Assembly (NCBI GenBank): GCA_023105745.1
Contig: JALGQZ010000009.1
Span: 35,640,409 to 35,704,408, forward strand
Direction of reading: 5' to 3'
DNA: 64,000 nt
From: Austropuccinia psidii
Taxonomy: Eukaryota; Basidiomycota; Pucciniomycetes; Pucciniales; Sphaerophragmiaceae
The position numbers and the translations under genes were made by a program. How positions within the stretch are numbered: position 1 is the first letter of the stretch; each line of letters opens with the position of its first letter. The notes beneath the pieces are model-generated. The model did not search any database and had not been told where the DNA came from. It saw nothing but the letters and a program-made list of their open reading frames with translations. This document shows positions 23,385 through 35,567 of the stretch, one piece after another.

Positions 23385-24213
23385 GCCCCCCGTAGCCAGT
23401 TATTGTTCATATGGGGGTTGTTCGTTATAGCTGCCATGAACAACCCCCCGTAGCCAATTATGCTTCATACAGGGGGTTGTTCGCGGCAGCTATAACGAAC
23501 AACCCCCTGTAGCCAGTTATGCTTCATACGGGGGGTTGTTCATTATAGCTGCCACGAACAACCCCCCGTAGCCAATTATGCTTCATACGGGGGGTTGTTT
23601 GTTATAGCTTCCATGAACAAGCCCCCGTTGCCAGTTATTGTTCATATGGGGGGTTGCTCGTTATAGCTGCCACAAACAACGCCCCGTAGCCAGTTATGCT
23701 TCATACGGGGGGTTGTTCGTTATAGCTGCCAAAAACAACCCCCCGTAGCCAATTATTGTTCATATGGGGGGTTGTTCGTTATAGCTGCCACAAACAACCC
23801 CCCGTAGCCAGTTATTGTTCATATGGGGGGTTGTTTGTGGCAGCTATAACGAACAACGCCCCATAGCCAGTTATTGTTCATATGGGGGGTTGTTTGTTAT
23901 AGCTACCACAAACAACCCCCGTTGCCAATTATTCTTCATACGGGGGTTGTTCGTTATAGCTGCCACAAACAACCCCCCGTAGCCAATTATGCTTCATATG
24001 GGGGGTTGTTTGTTATAGCTGCCACAAACAACCCCCCGTAGCCAATTATGCTTCATACGGGGGTTGTTTGTTATAGCTGCCACAAACAACCCCCCGTAGC
24101 CAGTTATTGTTCATACAGGGGGTTGTTCGTTATAGCTGCCACGAACAACCCCCCGTAGCCAATTATGCTTCATACGGGGGGTTGTTCGCTATAGCTGCCA
24201 CGAACAATGCCCC
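23385..24213. repeat. Tandem array of 14 hairpin units, period about 59 bp
   Basis: Each unit carries inverted arms AACAACCCCCCGTA and TACGGGGGGTTGTT around a short spacer (GCCAATTATGCTTCA or GCCAGTTATTGTTCA). Units are joined by a second segment, CGTTATAGCTGCCACG. I count 14 units with point variation (CATATG or CATACG, five or six G/C). In units 2 and 8 (about 23473 and 23837) the joining segment is in inverted orientation, GGCAGCTATAACG. It is a GC-rich island in AT-rich surroundings, 360 bp upstream of the gene at 24570. It lacks the unique spacers of a CRISPR array. Confidence 0.95.
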
Positions 24214-24569
24214 ATTGCAAAATGCAGATCGTACAGGTGTTTTGGTTCCCCAATTGAAATTTAATATGATTTTTCTGGAATTTTCTGTTGTAAAAACACC
24301 TAAACAAACTTTTCTGCTTGTAATTTCCTGTTAGATGACCTATAATACAGGTAAGTACCAACAAAGTCTGCACTATAGATTCTTTGACGTTTTTGAATGA
24401 ATGATGAGTCATTTAATCATAAAGGTAACCATTGTGTATTACTGTATCAGCCGTACTAAAGTATGAAGAGCATATAAGACTTAAAGACTTTTCAGGCATA
24501 TATACCACCCTTCTGATCCCAATTGCCCTTGTACATCCCTCCTTGTCTGAAAACCCACATTATTTTGCA
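24214..24569. other. Upstream region of the 24570 gene
   Basis: 356 bp between the hairpin array and the first ATG. The frame is open upstream of that ATG from about 24432, but only from a non-ATG codon. I see no clear TATA box. It probably holds the promoter and 5' untranslated region. Confidence 0.4.
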
Positions 24570-27500
24570 ATGCCCTCAATGATATTCAATTCAAAAGGTT
24601 ATCCTTCAACCTCTTCATTAACTATTTCACCAGAAGCAGCCTCTAATAACACGGATTGTGATTCTAGTGACTCTAACACCTCAGAAACCCAATCCTCATC
24701 TAATCCTGAACCACATCCCCTCACTACAGAATCTATAACAAATAGTCTAATATCCGGTGCTGAACATCATAGACTGTCAATGTCAACTGATGAGCTGTAT
24801 TTATCAAGAAATCCATGTGTTCCAGATCCTGATCTCATTCCAGCATTTCCATCATGGGAAGAATTTTTGGAATCAACATATCCAACACAACCTCCTTTTT
24901 TGAACAAAAACCAAACCTATTCGACTACATCCACAAATCAACCACCCATTTTCAATGTTGAAAAGGTTCAGTTAACACAGGAAGAGTTTTTGTTATCCAT
25001 GGAAAAGAAGGTTAAGCGACTCAAAAAAATGATTGAGGATCCTTTGACCCCGTTTGACGACCAAAAGATCATGGAAACTCTTATGAGCTCATTCATCTCA
25101 AAGATCAAATGTGAGCCTTCCTTGTGATTTGATCTGACCTTTATTAATACTTATTGACCTCAATAATTTCCCTAGGTATTGAAGATGGAAGCACACTTCC
25201 ACCAGAAAGTGGTATAATCATAGGTAGTACTAGCCTATTGCCAAAACGTAAAAAATTCTCAAAGAAAAAAGATAAGACACACAAACGCACCCGATTCGAA
25301 GCCGTACAGGAAAACCCAGAGAACAATGTGCACAACGATAGTTGTATGTTATCTTCATCTTATGAGAAATTTAACTTTTTAATAAAATTCCTGATGATTT
25401 TTTAACATGAGCAGCACAAATTGGAATACAAACTCTTTTTATTCCTGAATCAAGTAATGAGAATACACAGTCACAAACAAATGTAACTCTGGAGATTGAA
25501 AATATAAATCATCCAACAAATGAAACTAACTCATCTCAGGCTCCCTTGAATTCTGATCCAATCATCTCATCATCACATCTGCCAATTCATAGCACATCTA
25601 ATCAAAATCTACCCAATCTCAACCCATCGTCTATAGCAGCATCATCAATTCCTATCTCCTCAAATTCAGCCATTTTATCTTCATGTAGTTCAGTGATACC
25701 TCTGGCTTCCAGTTGTATAGATAATATGCCTCACCTCAACCAACAATCCAATGACACACCTTGCCTTAATTTACCAACTTCTTCATCGGCTACTTCTACT
25801 TCCCTGTTTTCTATATCATCACATGATAATCAATCAGGGAATTTAATCACTCCAGTCATTATCAATAATAATTATAGTCCAATTCCAAGCTCATCCTCCA
25901 TGAATCCACAAAATAACCCCACCCAGATTGATTCCCAAGTCTCTACTCAAAACCGTGCCATGACACCTTCACACCAGGCCTCTTCAAATCCAAACCCCTC
26001 AACATTTAATTCCATGCCTCCAAACAATGACCCAAACTCACCTATTTTCTTTCAACATGCCATCTTATTTTTGCGGAGTATTGATACGTTTGAAAACACT
26101 ATTGGGGCACACCATAACTCCTTGGTTCAGAAAGCCATTCATTATTTGATGGAAAAGCGCTATCAACAAAGTGAACAAGAAGCGTCCTTTCCCACCACTC
26201 TACCCTGTAGTATACGATTCCTTTCTGATAAGAATACCTTGGCTGATGCATGGCTTGATAAATTCCAAACAGACTGTAAGTCTCTTTCTTTATTTATATT
26301 GAAATACCCCTAATATTTGGTCGTAATTTATAGATCCTGGACTTTTTGAACCCAGTATCAATGAGCCATTTTATGATCCTGAAGTTGTCAATTTCCCTTA
26401 CATCAAGACCCAAGAATAGAATCATCAATCACACCCTTTATATCATTTCTTGAAATATCTCTGTCTGCCCTCACGTCAAGCACGCCAAAATTGGTCCAGG
26501 GTATTCTTCCAATGCATTGGATTGGTGTCAGCCTGTGACTCAAAACCAGAGCACAAGCATGACAGCCAAAATACCATAAACCAATGGTACAGCCAAAATA
26601 CCACCAAAACATGGAGCTGAGCCAAATCAGCTCAAAAGGTATCAAAAGAAAGAGGAAACTCACCTCTTTCTGAAAATATAAGTCCCATCACCATAGGACA
26701 AGAAATAACAAAGTTATTGCTGAGCATAAACCTTAATTTTCACCTCTCATCTAAAATCTAGAAGGAGAGGCTTAACCCCATCAAATGGGTATTCAAAATG
26801 AAGCTCTAAGCCAGGGCTATCTAATGGTACTAGCAAAACCGAGCTAGCACCAGTATTACTTGAGTTATGGTCAAATTCAGACCAAATAAGGGTGAACAAA
26901 ACATTCACCTCTCATCTAACTTTTACAGTTTTAGTGTGAGATACTTAAAGTGGGGTCTTTTTGGAAAGAGCACAATCAGGGCTATCTGATGGTGCCATCC
27001 ATTTACTCATAGCTCAACTACAAAAGAAGTTATTGACCAAACAAGCTTAATACAGCTTTTGCCCAAACCACGCCAATGTACAAAAATACTTGTACATGGG
27101 ATAACTTTGTCATATTTAATGATAACCATGTCAAGTTGGGTACCATTGTGTAGAGCTCATACAGAGCTATCCAATGAACCAACTTTGATCTTAATATCTC
27201 AAAAACTGACAGAGTTATGACCATTTGAAGGTCAAAATCCCACCTGCTGTCATATACAGCCTTACCATGGGATAATATCCCATAACCATGAATATGAGGT
27301 GTCAAATAGACGGAGAAGCATGTTTTTACTTCAATACCTCATATGTCAGTCAATACTGGGGTCCCATACAGTTTCTGTACAGCATTCTACGTGTCATACA
27401 CGTCAGAATCAGGCTGTGAGGTCCCCAGATGAAAATTTTCACCTTGTATTGGTGAAAACCACCCAGATGTGGCTTCAAAACCACATCTGAGCCCAATACA

Positions 27501-28692
27501 GGGAATACAGGTTGTTTGAAAACCACAAGCCTGTCATAGAGAGTGAAAAATCTTCACTTCCTCTACGTGGAAAGGTCTAGCAGCCTTTCCACCTCAATTT
27601 CAGGATAAAAGGAGGGCTTTTCACAGCCAAAAACCTTTCCTCATCCTGCTCTTGAATACCCTACGTAGTAAACTGTCAAAAACAGTTTTACTCTTGGGTA
27701 ATAATCACGTATTATTATAATCTTAATAATTGTAGTCTTTATTATTGTAACTCAACAGATAAAGCTGCACCCAGGGCTTTCAACAGTGCTCACCACCACT
27801 ATATTCACTATAGTAAAGCCCTCTTATTATTAAAACCAAACCATCTCCAAATCTTATTATCTTTTAAATCCTTATTTAACCGTGTCACAGTCATAATTTT
27901 AGTTGAAAATACTTTTATTACCACTTCAATATAGACTCAGCCTGACAATTGGTACCTGAATATCTAACTTTACCTATTATTAATGTTCTTGAGGAAGATG
28001 TTCCTCTTGAGCTCTCTCAGGATTACTGTGCTATGAAGTATCTCACTTCATGTGTTAATCAAATCAACTCAAGAGGAATTAGTGGTATTGAAGGTCATTC
28101 AACCAAAAAAAAGGCCTCAAGCTCCAACTCAGATCCTCATGCAGATTTAAACCATCTCATTAATAGCATCTACTTAATGTTCCAGGCTTTTGCAATTCTT
28201 CGCTTTAGGTGTAAGCTCAATAGTGGCTCTACCAACCTTTCATCAGTCCAAGCAAACCAGCTCATTGTCAAGGCAATTAATGATCCCCAAATCCAACCGT
28301 CATATCACATTCTGGCCTCATTCCTTTCTGCTGGTTGTCGTGGGCTAATGCTTTGCCCTCAAGATCATCGCAAATTTGGTGTCTCCCCTTCCTTTCAATT
28401 ATTAATGCTGCCTTCACAGTTAAACCACTTGAACTCACATCCAATAAAAGAGACTATTTTGAGAAGGTTAAATCAGTATATATGTGATCTTTTTTCATCT
28501 GCTTTCCCTTCACCTCAGTCTTTTCATGAAGTGCATATTGCCAGATATGATTTAGCTTGTGCAATCATTTTAGACTTGGGAGAGTTCTTTCACAGAGAAA
28601 ACCCCAATGTATCCAGCTATGTTGTGTCTCTTCCTAGATCAGCTCCACGAACAACAAATGTTACTGTTACAAGTCTTGAACCTTCTTCATAA
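24570..28692 (+). pseudogene. Unrecognised multi-exon gene disrupted by a solo LTR and an in-frame stop
   Basis: Exons 24570-25110, 25176-25343, 25415-26275 and 26334 onward join in a consistent frame across three short GT-AG introns of 65, 71 and 58 nt (donors GTGAGC, GTATGT, GTAAGT). In exon 4 a TAG occurs at 26417-26419. The frame then stays open to 26525, where a solo LTR (26526-27947) with duplication ATTGG is inserted. Removing the LTR and one ATTGG restores the frame from 27953 to the TAA at 28690-28692, giving about 833 codons in all. The N-terminal two thirds are rich in S, T, N and P and look disordered. The C-terminal 250 residues look globular (leucine-rich helices, cysteines near a GCRGLMLC motif). 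I recognise no domain. It could be a lineage-specific host gene or part of an unknown transposon. Product expected to be lost unless spliced around the insertion. Confidence 0.72.
26526..27947 (+). repeat. Solo LTR of the E2 family, 1422 bp, TSD ATTGG
   Basis: It begins TGTCAGCCTGTGACTC and ends ACTCAGCCTGACA, matching the termini of the E2 LTRs but on the plus strand. ATTGG precedes (26521-26525) and follows (27948-27952), so it is a solo LTR left by LTR-LTR recombination. A TATA-like GGATAAAAGG lies near 27602. It splits a coding exon. Confidence 0.9.
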
Positions 28693-30865
28693 ATTATTTT
28701 AGCTATGTTGTACTTAAAATCATATCTTGCTGAAGAATCTGAGATGAGGAAGAATGAATCCTTGGTGAACCTTTATACCACAATTCCAAATTGGCTATAA
28801 ATGAGTGGGAGCTTATGTTTTGTTTGGTTCCAAAAATAATTGTGTGAAATAATTAAACAAAAGTGAGAAGAAATACATAAGCATTCGGGTTAGCTCTGGC
28901 TTACTTTGCTCAGCACAAATGATAAGAGAAATCTTTTGACCTAAGGAGCTGAGGGGTGTTCAAGTGAACAGCCAGCCTTGGTAGATAAACTAGTTACAAT
29001 TGTGAAACCTGACTGGTTGCACTTGTGGGACTAAAATTTTGTAGGCTAAGTTTCTAGTACCTTTTTGTTGAGCTACAAAGAACCTATAATTTGACCAAAC
29101 AAATGAAATGCAAAAAACATTCATTTGAGTTATCATAATTTATTTTTAATTTTTCAGGTTTGAGCAAAAATTATTTCCAAATAAAGTATATATTAAAATT
29201 CCTTTTTTATTTTATGTGAATTTCTTCTTGAACAAGCTCTTAAATAACTCATGTGATTATATATAAATTAAACATAGCCCATCATAGTGATCCAAATTGA
29301 GAAATTATATTAACAGTATAAATGTAGTACTGTACAGTTTTTTAATCAATTTTTTAATTTTTTTGAGTTCCAATAGAATTTCAATAGAATTTAAGTTTGA
29401 TTTGATTTGATTTGATTTGATTTTGTTGGGTTCAAATTTCATTAAATTTAATCTTATTCAATTAAACTATATTAAAATAAAATAAATTAAAGTAAAGTAG
29501 AGTGCTTTAATCTAAAGTCAATTTAAATCACTGAAAACGTTTGTCAAGAGGTCAAGTTTTTTGGGCCTGACTTTGGTAAATATGCCACATTCTGGACCAA
29601 GAAAATTGGGGAAAATCTGGAATCAATATCAGGCAAAATTTTGAGTATTTATGGCAGGGATTGACTCCCCCTATTTTATGTAACAAAAGTATGTTATCTT
29701 GAGTTTTTAAATCTTTGTCAAGTTTCAAAGTATATGAATAATTCAATTAATTCAAGTCACAAATTAAAATTTGACATATGATGGATTTATTGAGATTTAT
29801 TAGAATTGAGTAAATATAAAAAAAATTGATTGAAATAAAATAAAATATAGAATTAATATTAATTTTTTATGTTTTAAGTGTTTGAAAAAATAAGGTTGGA
29901 TTTTAGACAAGTTTTTTGAAAATAATAATGATTGAGTTTTAGTCTTTTGATGAATTTTCAAATTGATATGATGGTTTTCTTTTTTGGTTGGGTTCAAAAG
30001 CAATAATGGGAATTTTTTCAAAATGATTGAGTATCTTCCCCACTTTCCCTTTTCTTGAAATTCTTATGTTTGTTTATCAATACCTTTGAATAATTAGTTA
30101 TCACAATGATATCAGTTCAAATGAGAATTCTTGAAGTGAAATCGCTGTGCAAATTGTTCTTTTTTTATCATAAAAAAAAGATAATAATTCGCTTTACAAG
30201 GATTCATGAAACTTGATTATGAGCAGTGTCATTTTAAAGTATTTTTTTGTTAATTCCAATGCAATCTTATGAACTCAATCTGATGTTTGTTTGTTTTTGT
30301 TTTGTGGATCAAGGATGATGTCCTTTACATTGTTTATAATAGCTCAGGAGTCAAGAATAGGAAATGAAATATTCAGACTCTTTTCAGAAAAGTCTACTCA
30401 AAAATACGCACGATTTTTTCAAACAAAATAAGTAATTTGAAGTAGTGAAGGAATGTTTGATAAAACACATTGCAACAAAGCGTCCAAGATTGATGATGAA
30501 GTGCATATCTTTGAAGAGAATTCAACAAGGAATTTCCGATGAAAGAATTACTATGAAATAAGTATATATAAGTTATGGTATATAGCTGATTCAAGTGCAA
30601 CTATAAAGCAAACAAATGTGGTAGAATTGGAAGTATAAAGCCAAGTTGAGGAAATTGGTTGAGAGTCAAAGAGACTAGTGAAGTTGGGGTAAGACGTAAT
30701 AAATTTGAGGAAAATTTACTTGATTTGGGTGACCAAGACGATTTAAAAGGATCAAACTAAAGAAAAAAAGCATATATGCTAAAGCAGGGCCAGTGGGTTT
30801 GGTAGCAAACCTCAGCTGATAAAATAGGTTTTTTGTATGAGGGTAGGTAAAACTGGTTGGATCGA
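28693..30865. other. Intergenic, AT-rich
   Basis: About 2.2 kb without a supportable gene. It contains a short (TTTGA)n run of about five units near 29397-29424. Open frames on the minus strand here are short and low-complexity. Confidence 0.6.
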
Positions 30866-31081
30866 TCATAACTCTTTTTGGTCAACTTGTTGTTGTTTGC
30901 TTCGTTGTTCCTTGCGACGTTTGACATCCCAGTTGAAAACACGAGCAATGTTGACTTGACTGGTAGTTATTTGATTATGTAAGAAGACTTCTTCTTCTGT
31001 GGCTTCCGCCAGTTTTAATTTTGCTGATTGAATTTTATTTTTCAATAGCTCAAGAGCTTTGTTTAATGGATAAGCTAGCAT
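30866..31081 (-). pseudogene. C-terminal fragment of an unknown coiled-coil protein
   Basis: A 71-codon minus-strand frame starting ATG at 31081 encodes a charged helix with heptad-like spacing (ALELLKNKIQSAKLKLAEA), then a basic KRRKEQRSKQQQ tail and a stop. The frame remains open a few codons upstream until it meets the truncated T2 LTR at about 31102. It is most simply the last exon of a gene whose 5' part was lost or displaced by the LTR. Codon use looks protein-like, unlike the flanking AT-rich DNA. Family not recognised; it could also be a chance frame. Confidence 0.35.
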
Positions 31082-31101
31082 GGTATTAGCCTTGAAAGCA
31101 A

Positions 31102-33130
31102 TGCTTTTTGGATTCTACACCAAAATTGAGCTAGGGTACATCCATAAGGTGTTATACCCAAAAACACTTATTTCTTGTGTTATTAGAAGATATAAGGATC
31201 TCACAGTACCAATGTAACTTTTTTAACATTTTTTTAAAAATTGTTAAATTTAAGCTTAAATAAGTTTAAATTTAAAGTTGCATAAGGTTAATGCAAACTT
31301 ACCAAAATTTTAGTTAAAATTGAGGTGTGGTGTATATTTACTGAGTTGGCTAAGGATTTGCCATACAGAATGTGAATCCTGCGTGAGCTCAATTTAAAAG
31401 GGTTTAAAGCCATGGTATGGCTTTAAATAAATAAAAGGGCAGAATCCACGCAGAATAGTGGGACAAAGGGAAAAGACCAAATAGAGCTGGGGTACCCAAC
31501 TTTTTGGATCTGCAATGATTCAATTAAGGTTGTCCACCTGTATTGGAGGATTTTCAACCTTATTTAAACTTTAAGATTAGACTTTGATCCAACCTTAAGG
31601 TTTAAACTGGTTTTATCCCAATTTGGACAGGAATTTCAAGCTGCCAAAGGATAAATCCCAATATGCAGGCTTGAAATCAAGGTTTTAAGAACTGTCACAG
31701 CTTAATCAAGCTTAAAAACCTTAATTAAGCTTAAATCTTTAACATTACAATCATTGAAACCTTATCAAAAGCTAAGGTTTGGTGTGTAGTGCTATTTTAT
31801 GTGGAAAAATAGCAATAACTTCAAAAATTCATTAAAAATCCAATTCTTAATGGATTTACTTGAAAGTTTCACACAACTTACAATTTAATATCATCTACAT
31901 ATAAATTAAATTTTAAGTATATTTTATAAATAAGTTTCCTGGGTAATTAGCCTGGAAATTTACTCTTTTAATTAAGCTCAAAGAAAATTATGAGTTCTTT
32001 AAAAATTAATTAAAAATTGAGTTTAAGCGATTTCTGCTTGAAACTCTATTTTTAAGTTGTTCATGTGATGAAATTTAATATAAATAAGTTTATTTATATT
32101 AAAAACTTATAATAATTAGTTTAAATGAGGATTAAAGTTACATGGAGTTAAGAATAACACTGGTAACTTTAAATTGGAATTAAAAATAAGTTACCTTAAG
32201 TTAAGAACCTTATTTTTAAGCATGGTTTTTCAGTTTTGACCTGCGCACGCCCTCTATATTCATTATGAATCATGAGAGCTGCTCTGAGGACATAAAAAGA
32301 GTCTTTTCATCACTGTTTTTGTCCATCATTCATTATCAATCCAATCATATTAGAAATTTAAACAGGTAAAGTTTTATTAAATATAAAACCTTATTATTAA
32401 AAGTGATTCTTAAGTTATTTTTATTCTTTATTTATTAAATTAAAGAATTGAAGTCATAGAATTCAGATTATTTGTTGTAATCATCTATAATAAATTTTAT
32501 TATATAAAATTATCATTTTAAATATCTTTTAAAATCCACAAATTCCTCTTAAAAACTCTTTAATCATAATTTTTATTATAAAAAGTTGTTTTATCTTTAA
32601 AAATATTGATTTTTGGCGTGTTTTTAACTTATAATTATTATTTAATATAATAACTGTTGTTGTTTGACTTGTTGTATTAAATAAATATTATAAGTAAGTT
32701 TTCTCTAAAAGTTCTATATCTTTTTGATCTAGTATTAGTTTTTTATATAGAATTTTTATTCTAAAAGAATTATTTCTGCACAGTGTGTGTTTAATTCTTT
32801 TTATAAATAATATTTATATTATTTATAAGTGGTTAATATCCTTTTTTTCCATGTGTAATTGTCTCATTAAGAGCTTTACACTTCTTATTGTTATAACTGT
32901 TAGTGACTATAACAATGATAAAATAATTATAATTTATTATAATTATTATTATTATTTTTATTATATTTTTATAATAATAATTAAATTTATTTTTTTATAT
33001 AATTATTTTGAATAATTATATTTAAATTTGTGGTTATAATATTTCATTATATTATATTTTTCTACTGAGGACAGTCATAGTACTCTTGATATTGTTACTA
33101 TTATCAAGAGTTTCATAGACAAACCTTACA
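31102..33130 (+). repeat. T2-group LTR, 5'-truncated
   Basis: It matches the T2 LTR at 50855-57127 from that copy's position 51012 onward, so about 157 bp of its start are missing. It ends with the group signature: GGACAGTCATAGTAC, stem CTCTTGATA / TATCAAGAG, TTTCATAG, CAAACCTTACA. It contains the TATA-like ACATAAAAAGAG near 32280 and a donor-like CAG/GTAAAG at 32365. Confidence 0.82.
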
Positions 33131-34000
33131 TTCATTATGAATCATGAGAGTTTCTCTGTAGACATAAAAAGAGTCTTTTCATCACTGTTTTTGTACATCA
33201 TCATTAAGCAATCCAATCATATTAGAAATTTAAACAGGAAAAGCTTTATTATTTATAAAATCTTATTATTAAAAGTAATTCTTAAGTTATTTTATTCTTT
33301 ATTAATTGAAATCAAAGAATTGAGCTCATAGAATTCAGATTCTTTATGTAATCACCAACAATATGTTTTATTTTATGAAATTATCATCTTAAATATCTTT
33401 TAAAATTCACAAATTCCTCTCAACATCTCTTTAATCATAATTTTTATTATAGAAAGTTGTTTTATATTTCAAGATATTGGTTTTTGGTGTGTTTTTAACT
33501 TATAATTATTATTTAATATAATAACTGTTGTTGTTTGACTTGTTGTCTTAAATAAATATTATAAGTAAGTTTTCTCTAAAAGCTCTATTTCTTTTTTATC
33601 TAGTATTAGTTTTTTTATATGGAATTTTTCTATAAGAATTATTTCTGCAAAGTGTGTGTTTCAATTCTTTTATAAATAATATTTATATTATTTATAAGTG
33701 GTTAAATATTTATATTTTCCACGTGTAATTGTCTCATGAAGAGCCTTACACTTCTTATTGTTATAATTGTCAGTGACTATAGCAATAATAGAATAATTAT
33801 AATTCATTATAATTATTTCTCTTTTTAATATTATATTTTATAATAATAATTAAATTTATTTTTCCTATAATTATTTTAATAATTATATTTAAATTTGTGG
33901 CTCTAATATTTGATTATATTATATTTTTTTTCTTCTGAGGACAGTCATAGTACTCTTGATATTGCTACTATTATCAAGAGTTTCATAGACAAACCTTACA
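33131..34000 (+). repeat. Tandem duplicate of the T2 LTR 3' part
   Basis: 870 bp starting TTCATTATGAATCATGAGAG repeat 32259-33130 with moderate divergence and the same terminal hairpin and CTTACA end. The donor-like site is changed to GGAAAAG. Copia-derived coding sequence resumes directly after it. Confidence 0.85.
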
Positions 34001-34539
34001 ATTTACCTGGACTCAGGTGCAGGTAAATATGTGGTGAATAAACTTAATCTACTTGCCAATGTAACCCCCATCCAACAAAAAATCAGCACTTATGGAAATT
34101 CTTTTGCAATAATGCATCAAGGTACTTTAGCCTTTAAATCCATCTCAATTTACCTTGTCTATTTTGCTTCAAAGGTCCTGTTACTCTCCTCTTGGTATTT
34201 CAGTTACTTGACCATGGAATAAAACCTGTGATGAAGGACAATGTTTTCCTACTAAAAAAGGAAAAGTCTATTCTAGCTTCTTTCAAACAAGAAGGAAATC
34301 TATTCACAGGGATAATCCAGCCAGAGAAAAACTATATGAAAAACACTTAGTTCAAGGATTGGCACACAATCCTAGGTCATCCAAGTGACAGCTATCTCAA
34401 ATATCTGTTTAAAGAAGTCAAGATCAAACGCAAATTCAAACATTCTAAGGGATGTCAAATTTTTCAGAAGGCCAAGATCCAGAAACGTCCTCACAATCCA
34501 GCTCTACCTTCATCAACCACAGCTTTTCATTGTCTGCAT

Positions 34540-35460
34540 ATGGATACTCTGCAAATCACCCCAGCTATGCAGCAAGGAATCAAATATGTCCTTTTTATTG
34601 TAGATGATTATAGTAGATATAATTGTATTTATCTAATGACCAGCAAGAGTCAGGTACAAGGAAACATCATGAAATTTTTGAATGAAATATTCAACAATGT
34701 AAATGTTAGACCTACCTTCTTACACACAGACAGAGGAGCAGAGTTTGACTCAACCTTACTTCAACAATTTCTATTTGATAAGGGAATAAGTCTTGAGCGA
34801 GGACCTTCTGACTCACCTCAAACCAATGCTGTTGGTGAAAGGTTCAATCAAACCCTTCTAACCAAGATTTGGTGTCTTCTTGCTCAGTCAAAAATTCCAA
34901 TTTGTATGTGGAATAAAGCTGAGAATAATAGCTCTTTACTACTAGATTTATTGCCTCATACGGCCATTGGAATGAATTCACCATATGAGGTTCTATCCCA
35001 AAACAACATGATCTTGGAAGCACCGATCACACTGGAGAGGCTTATACCTTTTGGAATAAAAACTACAGTAAATGTGCAAAAGCCCTCCAGCAAGCTTGCA
35101 CTCAGAGGAGAAACCCTGAGATCTTTGACATTTGAGAAGCACTCTGACAGTATGCGATTCTATGATGAAAACTCAAACAATGTTAGAGTCACCTGCAATT
35201 TCAGTAATCCAAAAGTCTTTGTTGACAGAGCCATAAGACAAGAGGTTGTTAGTTTACCATTTCCTGTGATCAAGAACCATGTTCCCATCACATCAGTAAC
35301 ACCACCAGCACCCAATATTGAATGTTCCAACCAACAAGTTGGAGAAAATGTTAGCAAAACTGCCTTGTCAAATGCAAAAAGAAATTATGCCTATGTACCT
35401 TACTGCAATCGAGCTCCTAGAGATATTTCACACCAGATCAACCCAAGGAACATTGTTTAA
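34540..35460 (+). pseudogene. Copia integrase catalytic domain
   Basis: A 306-codon open frame holds the DDE core of a Ty1/copia integrase: the first Asp in MDT at the N-terminus, the second in LHTDRGAEF, and the Glu in AVGERFNQTLL with the usual preceding SPQTN. The pre-integrase region precedes it in other frames. The frame stops at 35458-35460 before the reverse transcriptase, so the polyprotein is broken here. Normally this enzyme joins element cDNA to host DNA. Confidence 0.85.
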
Positions 35461-35567
35461 GGGAGAATATGAAAAAACACTTCTCCAGACAGAGTCTTGC
35501 TACCAGATGAGATTACTTACTCAAAGGCCATGGCAATCCAATCAAATGCAAACACTCGGAAGAGGCT

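Noticed and set aside
23385..24213. Regular repeats resembling a CRISPR array
   Set aside because: Units are contiguous with conserved inter-arm segments, there are no unique spacers or cas genes, and the genome is eukaryotic.
24432..24569. Upstream extension of the 24570 gene
   Set aside because: It starts only at a non-ATG codon and there is no support for translation; the first ATG at 24570 is preferred.
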